Below are positions 56,515 through 64,000 of a stretch of 64,000 bases of DNA, one piece after another. Source of the stretch: Gnomoniopsis sp. IMI 355080 (lineage: Eukaryota > Ascomycota > Sordariomycetes > Diaporthales > Gnomoniaceae); contig JAPEVC010000006.1 in the NCBI GenBank assembly GCA_027946555.1, positions 278,091 through 342,090 on the forward strand, given 5' to 3'. The notes below the pieces were generated by a model. It was not told the DNA's origin, did no database searches, and saw nothing but the letters and a program-made list of their open reading frames with translations. Each line of letters starts with the position of its first letter. Positions within the stretch are counted from its first letter, which is position 1. A program made the position numbers and the translations under genes.

Positions 56515-57801
56515 TGAAGCAGGAAACCTGGGCATTGCAATGGGTGGCACCACCAAAATACAACAACGTCGTGTTCTGGCATTGAATGGATTGATTTAGG
56601 ATTGGGCTGGTATCATTATCATGGGGGGCGAGTTGAGTATCAGGACCATGGCGCGAGGACGTCTGGCGCTCAGCATCTTCACACCCACTGATGCGCATAG
56701 AATGGGCTAGTAGGTTTGCATTAGATACCACGGCGTTGCGGTCTGATCATATGGGCAACGAAAGCTATCCATACGAAACAACGCCTTGCATCTTCGCCCC
56801 TCTTCTTCTATGCTCCCCCAATTTTGCAAGTCATACTCTCTATACGACTGCTGTGCTGAGGAGAACCTAGACAAGCAGCCAAACGTGATGGTCACAATCT
56901 GTGGGCCATTCTAGATACTCACCCTAATGGTAGCTTACCGACATCCTAGTCAAGTATACTTACTTGCATTTAGAGGTTTTTCACTTAAGCAGAAAGAATC
57001 TGATGCTTTGTTTGTAACTAGCTATGTGACTATTTAGTTAGTTGGGTGGATTAGAAACGAAAAGATGTTTGGGATGAATGTCAGCTACTTGGTACATTCC
57101 CAATATTTGCATTGACACAACGTGATTCATGGGGTGCGGGAAAAAAGCTTGGCCTGCATGATGCTAGTCCCGCCAACTTGGGACAGCCGAACTTGTGCCG
57201 GGCCGGGCTATCTGACATTGACATGGGCGTTCTGATCGAAAGAAGCTTTTGCCTGAGCTCGCATTACCAAGCCAGGCTGGCAGTGTGGATAAGTCATCAA
57301 CTCTATTTGACTTGAACAAGAAGCAGAGCAACTATCAACCAAATTCAATTGCAAATGTCAAAAAGGGTCCCAAACTAAAAGTCCACTTTGAGCTCGAGAA
57401 AACGGCTGAGTTCTTCCGCACTTTGTACACTTCCAATATATCAACGTCATCGGCTCGGAATAAAAATCGGCATTACCTCACTTCCCGTACTGTACATTAA
57501 TACTGCAGCGGCAAATCGACGATTCGACAACTCGTTGGACTGCCTGCAGTATTTGGAGGTTGGAACGACACGAGTCGCATCTGGATTCACCTGCAGCAAT
57601 CTCACCTCGTCCGTTACTCCCGCGATCAGTAATCCGGCTCCTTTTGCCGTAATAATCTCCCATTCTTACGCAACAGCCTTCCTACCCCAGACAGACCTCA
57701 TCAATCCCGCAGAGAAATTATATCTCCAGTCCCCTAGGTAGCATGGTCCCCGGTCGAAGCTGGTAACCGTACGGAGAATCCGCATTCGCGACATACTTGC
57801 A
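56515..57801. other. Intergenic: 3' flank and YCF1-like promoter
   Basis: About 1.3 kb with only short ORFs. The stretch from about 57300 to 57800 probably forms the promoter and leader of the ABC transporter. No repeat or RNA gene was recognised. Confidence 0.5.
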
Positions 57802-60800
57802 ATGCAACTCGACTTCACCGGCGACGGCAGCGATCCGTCCCGGCAGAAGACCCTGTTATACGACTCCGGCTCCTTAACCGGCCACTGGCACCCTCCGTCA
57901 TCTGCATACCACGAGACTGGCTACCTGACCGCCGTCAACAACTTCAAGCAGCCGCTATGCGGTAACGCAGAAGGCTGGGGCCCTTTGAGCCGCCTTCGCT
58001 ACGACTTCACTCCCTGCTTCATCGATGTCTGGCTTGCCTCGGTTGCCGCCTTTGGTGTGGTCTTTGGTCTAGTGGCCGTCATATGGCTGCTGAGGAAAAA
58101 GAAGCCTGTCGAGGTTGCGAAGGGCTGGCAGTTTTGGTCAAAACAGGTGCGTGCCGTATTCGCCTTCCGACTCCCTCTTGCGGTAGTCGGTTTTTGCTAA
58201 CGTATTTGCCGAGACAGAGCCTGCTCGCCCTGTTGATCGCGGACTTCGTCGTTCAGCTCATTATACAAATCATCAACTATCCTACCATCTGGTTCGGCGA
58301 TTTTCGTGTTTGGTCGACCTTCTTCACCATCATTTCGCTCGGCGTCATCTTCTCGATCCAATGGCTTGAGCACTCGCGTCTGCGCAACGCCAACGGTGTG
58401 GTGCTCTTCTACTGGCTATTTCTCTTGATTGCCCTCGCCGTCAAGCTCCGCTCCCTCATCTCGCAGCAAATTTTCGACTCGAACCGCGGCTATTTCGTTA
58501 CATACTGTATGGGCGTTGGCTTCGCAGCCACCGGCTTCCTCGTCGAATGGCAGGGGCCGAAACAAGCCAGCGAGTACGAGGCGCTTGTAGGCGAGGATGG
58601 CGAGGAGTGCCCCGCCGAGTACGCGACCGTCTTCTCGAAGTTGACGTTCAGCTGGATGACACCATTGATGAAGTTTGGCTACAAGCACTATCTGACCGAG
58701 GAGGACCTGTGGGCACTGCAAAAGAATGATACGAGCAAAGCCACTGGCGAAGCATTTGAAACAGCTTGGACGCACGAACTGGAGAACCGCAAGCATCCGT
58801 CCATGTGGCTTGCGCTTTTCCGCGCCTACGGAGCCCCATATGCGCTGGCGGCCGCGTTCAAGTCATTGAGCGACGTCTCGCAGTTCGTTCAGCCGCAGTT
58901 GTTGCGTCTGCTAATAACGTTCGTTGGATCGTACAGTGTAGGAAAGGAACCGGAGCCTGTGGTCAAGGGCGTAGCTATCGCCCTCGCCATGTTCTCAGTC
59001 GCAGTGTTTCAGACGGCGATGCTGCACCAGTACTTCCAGGGCGCTTTCGTCTCGGGCATGCGCATTAAGGGCGGTCTGATCAATGCCATCTACCGCAAGG
59101 CGATGAAGCTATCCAACGAGGGCCGGTCATCCAAGTCGACGGGCGATATCGTCAACTATATGGCAGTGGACGTGCAGCGTCTGCAAGACCTGACGCAATT
59201 TGCGCAGATGGTTTGGTCCGCGCCTTTCCAGATCACCGTCTGCATGGTTTCTCTGTATCAGCTCGTCGGGTGGAGCATGATGGCTGGTGTGGGTGTGATG
59301 CTCGCGATGGTACCCCTCAATGGCATAGTCGCGCGTTTCATGAAAAAGATGCAGAAAGAGCAGATGAAGAACAAAGACACGCGGTCGCGTCTCATTGCCG
59401 AGATCGTTTCCATGATGAAGTCTATCAAGTTGTACAGCTGGGGGGCCGCATTCATGAATAAGCTCAACTATGTTCGAAACGAACAAGAGCTCAAGACGCT
59501 GCGCAAAATTGGCGCCGCGCAAGCTGTTGCCAATTTCACTTGGAGCACGACTCCGTTTTTGGTGTCGTGTATCACGTTCACCGTGTTTGTGCTCACCCAT
59601 GATACGCCGTTGACAACGGACATCATCTTCCCTGCCTTGACACTGTTCAATCTGTTGTCATTCCCGCTCGCCGTGTTCCCGATGGTGATTTCCTCCATTG
59701 TGGAGGCCACCGTCGCGGTTGGCCGTCTGACGGATTACTTGACTTCAGAAGAAGTACAGCCGAACGCACTGACGATCAAGCCCGCCGTTGAGGAGATCGG
59801 CGAGGAGACAGTCTCGATTATCGACGCCACGTTCTCATGGAACCGACATGACGAGTCCAAGAATGTATTAAAGGACGTTACCTTCTCTGCTAGCAAAGGC
59901 GAGCTCTCGTGCATCGTGGGTCGCGTCGGCAGCGGCAAGTCCTCGTTCTTGCAGAGCATTCTGGGTGACCTGTACAAAGTCAAGGGCAACGTCACGGTTC
60001 ACGGTAATGTCGCGTATGTCGCTCAGCAGACCTGGATCATGAACGCTACTGTCAAGGAGAACATTATCTTCGGATACCGTTACGACTCGAACTTCTACGA
60101 AAAGACCATCAAGGCTTGCGCTTTGATAGACGATCTGAATGTACTGCCGGATGGAGATGAGACGGTCGTAGGGGAGCGCGGTATATCGTTGTCGGGTGGC
60201 CAGAAGGCGCGTGTCGCGCTGGCCCGGGCCGTGTATTCGAGAGCGGACATATTCTTGCTGGATGATGTGCTGTCGGCGGTGGATGCACATGTTGGCAAGC
60301 ACATTACTGACGAAGTCCTGGGCCCCAAGGGTCTACTGGCTTCCAAGACACGTATACTGGCAACCAATGCGATCCCGGTCCTGTCCTACGCAGACAATAT
60401 CGTCATGTTGCGAGACGGCAATATTATTGAGCAAGGTACATTGGAGCAACTGTTGGCTATGCGCGGAACTGTTGCAGATCTTTACAAATCTGCCGGTCAA
60501 GAATCAGGATCCTCGACTCCTGGGCCCGCCCCTGGCGATAGTGGAGAGGGCTCATCCTCCGACAGCTCACTACTGGAAGACACCGAGGAGAAGGACGACG
60601 AGATGGAGGAGGCTCAAGAAAATCTCACGACTCTGGAAGCTATCCGACCAGGGCCACGCAGCAGTATGACCAAGCGGAAGGACAGCATGGCGACGCTTCG
60701 TAGGGCTAGCACAGCCAGCTTCCGAGGCCCTCGGGGTAAGCTTACGGATGAAGAGGTTGCGCCATCGAAAACCAGGACAGCAAAGGAGCATCAGGAGCAG

Positions 60801-63724
60801 GGTAAAGTCAAGTGGGCTGTCTACGGTGAATATGCCAAGATGAACTCTCCCTTGGCCCTGGGCATCTACATTTTCGCGCTGTTGGCCGCCCAATGCGCGC
60901 AGATCGGCGGCAATGTCTGGTTGAAGAACTGGGCCGAGATCAACGGCGAAGCTGGTAGCAATCCTGATGTTGGAAAGTATATTGGCATCTACTTCGCCTT
61001 CGGTATCGGCGGGTCTTCTTTGACTGTCTTGCAGACGCTCATTCTGTGGATCTTTTGCTCCATTGAGGCGTCTAGAAAGTTGCATGAACGTATGGCGAAG
61101 GCTATCTTCCGAAGCCCAATGTCGTTCTTCGACACGACACCAGCAGGTCGCATTCTGAACAGATTCTCGTCCGATATCTACAAAGTGGACGAGGTTCTAG
61201 CGCGGACGTTTAACATGCTCTTTGTGAACGTGGCCAAGTCAGGCTTCACGCTTGCAGTCATCTCCTTTTCAACGCCAGCTTTCATCGGTGTCATTATTCC
61301 TATTGGGGCCATGTACTTGTGGATTCAACGCTACTACCTCCGGAGCTCCCGAGAGCTCAAGCGATTGGACAGTGTGAGTCGCAGCCCTATATACGCACAC
61401 TTTCAGGAGTCTCTGGGTGGTATCTCCACCATCCGCGCATACCGCCAACAGCAGAGATTCCTTCTCGAGAACGAGTGGCGCGTGGACTCTAATCTCAAGG
61501 CTTTCTTCCCGATGATCAGCGCCAACAGGTGGCTGGCCATCCGGCTGGAATTTCTCGGCGCTGTGGTTATCCTTGCATCCGCAGGATTCGCCATCATATC
61601 GGTCACGAGTGGCAGCAACCTAAGCGCTGGCATGGTCGGTCTGGCCATGTCTTATGCCTTGCAAATCACCTCGTCACTCAACTGGATCGTTCGCCAGACT
61701 GTCGAAGTTGAAACGAATATCGTGTCCGTGGAGCGAGTCTTGGAGTACTCTCGCCTACCCAGCGAGGCGCCCGAGATCAACCCGCGTAACCGGCCTCCGG
61801 CAAGCTGGCCTGCTAACGGGACGATTCAGTTCAACAACTACAGTGCCCGGTACCGCGAGGGCCTGGACCTTGTGCTCAAGAACATCAAACTTGACATCAA
61901 GTCGCACGAAAAGATTGGGGTGGTGGGTCGCACTGGCGCGGGCAAGAGCAGTCTAACGCTGTCGCTGTTCCGCCTCATTGAGGCTGCGAGCGGAAATATT
62001 ACCATTGATAATATCAACACGTCAAGTATAGGTCTGCTAGATTTGCGGCGCCGCCTGGCGATCATACCCCAGGATGCCGCTCTATTCGAAGGAACGGTGC
62101 GTGACAACCTCGATCCGGGTCATGTTCATGATGTAAGTTCTCAGCCACCCCCGTTGCCTTCTTTTGTTGTGCCACTCTGTCGTTTGGGGGGGGGGGGATG
62201 TACCTGAAAGGTACCAGCACTCCGAAGTGGCTCGAGATGAGGTTCTCGTAGCTCTCACCTCATCGCTTTCGACTCGAATTACCCTTTTCGATGTCGTTCC
62301 GTACGTAAGGACATAAATGCTGACTTAGATGCTGCAGGATACCGAACTGTGGAGCGTTCTCGAGGTGGGTTGCCACAATTTCTCTCCAATGGCCCGGCCA
62401 CATGGCAAGGCAACGGTTATGCTGTGTTGCCTTGGTAAGTCTAGTTTCGATCTCTTGCTGACGATTGTGTGAATCTAGCACGCCCGGCTCAAGAGCCATG
62501 TCGCGACAATGGCTGGTGGTCTCGAGGCAAGGATTCACGAAGGAGGTATGTTCCGTGTCACCCTCTACTTTTGCATCTGTCTGCTTTCGCTTTTTGTCGG
62601 CTTCCATTCTATCGCCTACATTACCTGCCCTTGCACTGCATCCATCACATACCTTCCTCGTCTTTCTCTGTTGAATAGCGGTCTGGACGCATGGCCGCTG
62701 TGCGCCCGATCGGACCATGACATATACGAGAAAAGGGGTGGGCGGCTAGAGGACCACGCGGCAACTTCGGACTGCGGTGGGTAGTGGAGGATCGATGTCA
62801 GCTCTCAGCTACAGCGCCCATCCTTCATCTTCTCCCGCAAAGGGATATGACTGCAGAAAGCAGCAATCACTCGCAGGTGATTTTGTCCCCGTGAACAGCC
62901 ACACCAAAGTTTTGGAGGTGCCAAATGGTGCGTGCTTCTGTCCAAGTGGCCAGCTTTGGCTGTATTACCATTCTATTTGTACCGCCTGATGTTACGCGCA
63001 CATCGTTGCGAACGCCGAGGGCGGCTGGACTTGCTGGTTCAGGACTTCGGACCAAGCTTTGTGCTTGTGTTTGTGTTTCTGTGTCACGTCCGGCGCTGTA
63101 CGGGTCTCACCACCCTTCTAAACTGCCGATGATGTGCTTCATCTTGTTTCCGCTCTTCTGCAGACGACGATCTACTTTTCTGTGTTCATCTCACTACATC
63201 ATTCGGGTTGTCTACGCTCACCACCCTCTTTCCTCATCTTGCTCTACTTGCATCTCGCATACGCGATGCGATCCCGTCGCGTAACAGCGGAAATAGAACT
63301 TCTCACGCACGGAACCGGTTTATTCTATACATGATCAAACCCAAGCTGACCATACCCACCCCTTTCAGGCTCCAACCTCTCGTCAGGTCAGCGCCAGCTC
63401 GTCTCGCTCGCTCGCGCCATGCTCACGCCGTCCAACATCCTCGTGCTGGACGAGGCCACGGCCGCCGTGGACGTTGAGACGGACGCCATGCTGCAGCAGA
63501 CACTGCGCAGCCCGCTATTCGCTCACCGTACTATTATCACCGTTGCGCACCGCATCAACACGATTCTTGACTCGGACCGAGTGGTGGTGCTCGATAAGGG
63601 CGAGGTCGCCGAGTTTGGCAAGCCAGAGGAGTTGATTGCGCGCAGGGGCATCTTCCACTCGCTTGTTAAGCAGGCGGGGCTCGATAAGGATGGGGAGGGA
63701 CAGGGTATGGGTAATGGGAGGTAG
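57802..63724 (+). CDS. YCF1: ABCC-type (MRP/Ycf1) vacuolar transporter
   Basis: Five exons, 57802-58146, 58218-62132, 62338-62364, 62479-62545 and 63369-63724, give 1569 aa. Introns are 71, 205, 114 and 823 bp. Seen: an N-terminal extra membrane domain (TMD0) of about 200 aa and the first six-helix domain. NBD1 has GRVGSGKSSF near 682, LSGGQKARVALARA near 772 and IFLLDDVLSAVD. A charged linker at about 870-975 includes RKDSMATLRRAST, followed by the second membrane domain. NBD2 has GRTGAGKSSL near 1351, LSSGQRQLVSLARA near 1457 and ILVLDEATAAVD. Known: Ycf1 (1515 aa in yeast) pumps glutathione conjugates and cadmium into the vacuole and is phosphorylated in the linker. Both ATP sites look intact. 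The 27-bp and 67-bp exons both fall inside NBD2. Assignment to Ycf1 rather than Bpt1 is by overall resemblance. Confidence 0.92.
62186..62197. repeat. G12 homopolymer in ABC transporter intron
   Basis: Twelve consecutive G inside the 205-bp intron of the ABC transporter. The run lies between donor and acceptor and so should not affect the protein. Confidence 0.8.
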
Positions 63725-64000
63725 TTGATGCTAAGATGCGGGAGGGTGGTTGGCTTGTTATGATTAGGTTCATGCCGGGAAATTAGGATGCTCGTGGAGG
63801 TGGTGGTTTTGCTTTGATCATTGGCAGCATGTTCGGAGCCTTGGAGCCGGCAGGCTAAGCGGTCATCAAAAAGATATTTGATTTCACATCTACTAAGCAC
63901 AAATTGGAGTGGAAACTGAACCTCGAAGCCAAACTAAAGAAATTCCGGTCATTCATCCGATTCCTGTCAGCCCAGTCCAGCCTAGTCCCCACCCACACCC

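Noticed and set aside
1..64000. Secondary-metabolite cluster or defence system
   Set aside because: No polyketide synthase, NRPS, terpene cyclase, NLR-like gene or cluster regulator is present. The genes are dispersed housekeeping functions.

Overview
The window is nuclear DNA of a filamentous ascomycete, most likely a sordariomycete. Genes are 1-6 kb apart on both strands. Most are interrupted by short introns (about 50-150 bp) with GTRNGT donors, CTRAC-type branch points and YAG acceptors. The proteins are fungal orthologues with long Ser/Thr/Pro- or Gln-rich extensions, and pyrimidine-rich 5' leaders are common. No operon, CRISPR array, rRNA, tRNA or intact transposon is visible.

Layout, left to right: FZO1 mitofusin (-); VPS2/DID4 ESCRT-III subunit (+); a PTC1-like PP2C phosphatase (+); a 1303-aa protein with an ADF-H-like N-terminus and a PH-like C-terminus (+); a GrpB/UPF0157 protein (-); a Nudix hydrolase whose reading frame appears broken (+); a STE50-type SAM/RA adaptor (+); a DUF4211 nuclear protein (-); serine palmitoyltransferase LCB2 (-); mitochondrial GABA aminotransferase (-); a CBF1-type bHLH-zipper factor (-); FYV10/GID9 (+); the POP2/CAF1 deadenylase (-); a tiny three-exon complex I B12/NDUFB3 subunit (+); a coiled-coil protein of unknown function (-); eIF6/TIF6 (-); AOS1, the SUMO E1 small subunit (-); a conserved-looking nuclear-type protein I cannot name (+); and a YCF1-type ABCC transporter (+). 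Exon joins were worked out by hand from reading phase, splice signals and family conservation.

The genes are mostly housekeeping: mitochondrial dynamics and respiration, endosomal sorting, stress-MAPK signalling (STE50, PTC1), sphingolipid synthesis, GABA catabolism, mRNA decay, ribosome biogenesis, SUMO and GID ubiquitin pathways, and vacuolar detoxification. They do not form a biosynthetic cluster or an obvious defence system. FZO1/VPS2, POP2/B12 and AOS1/unknown are divergent pairs with putative bidirectional promoters of 0.5-1.1 kb. Four gene-poor stretches of 2-3.4 kb (8.1-11.0, 28.7-32.1, 33.7-35.9 and 36.9-39.6 kb) hold only weak ORFs.

The points most worth checking are: the broken Nudix gene; the unnamed 608-residue protein whose initiator must lie on an upstream exon; low-complexity extensions at both ends of AOS1; the ADF-H/PH-like architecture; an 823-bp intron plus a 27-bp exon inside the last nucleotide-binding domain of the ABC transporter; a CBF1-type binding site upstream of CBF1; and a palindromic CCTAGG-centred motif scattered through the intergenic DNA. 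I found no clearly new multigene system.
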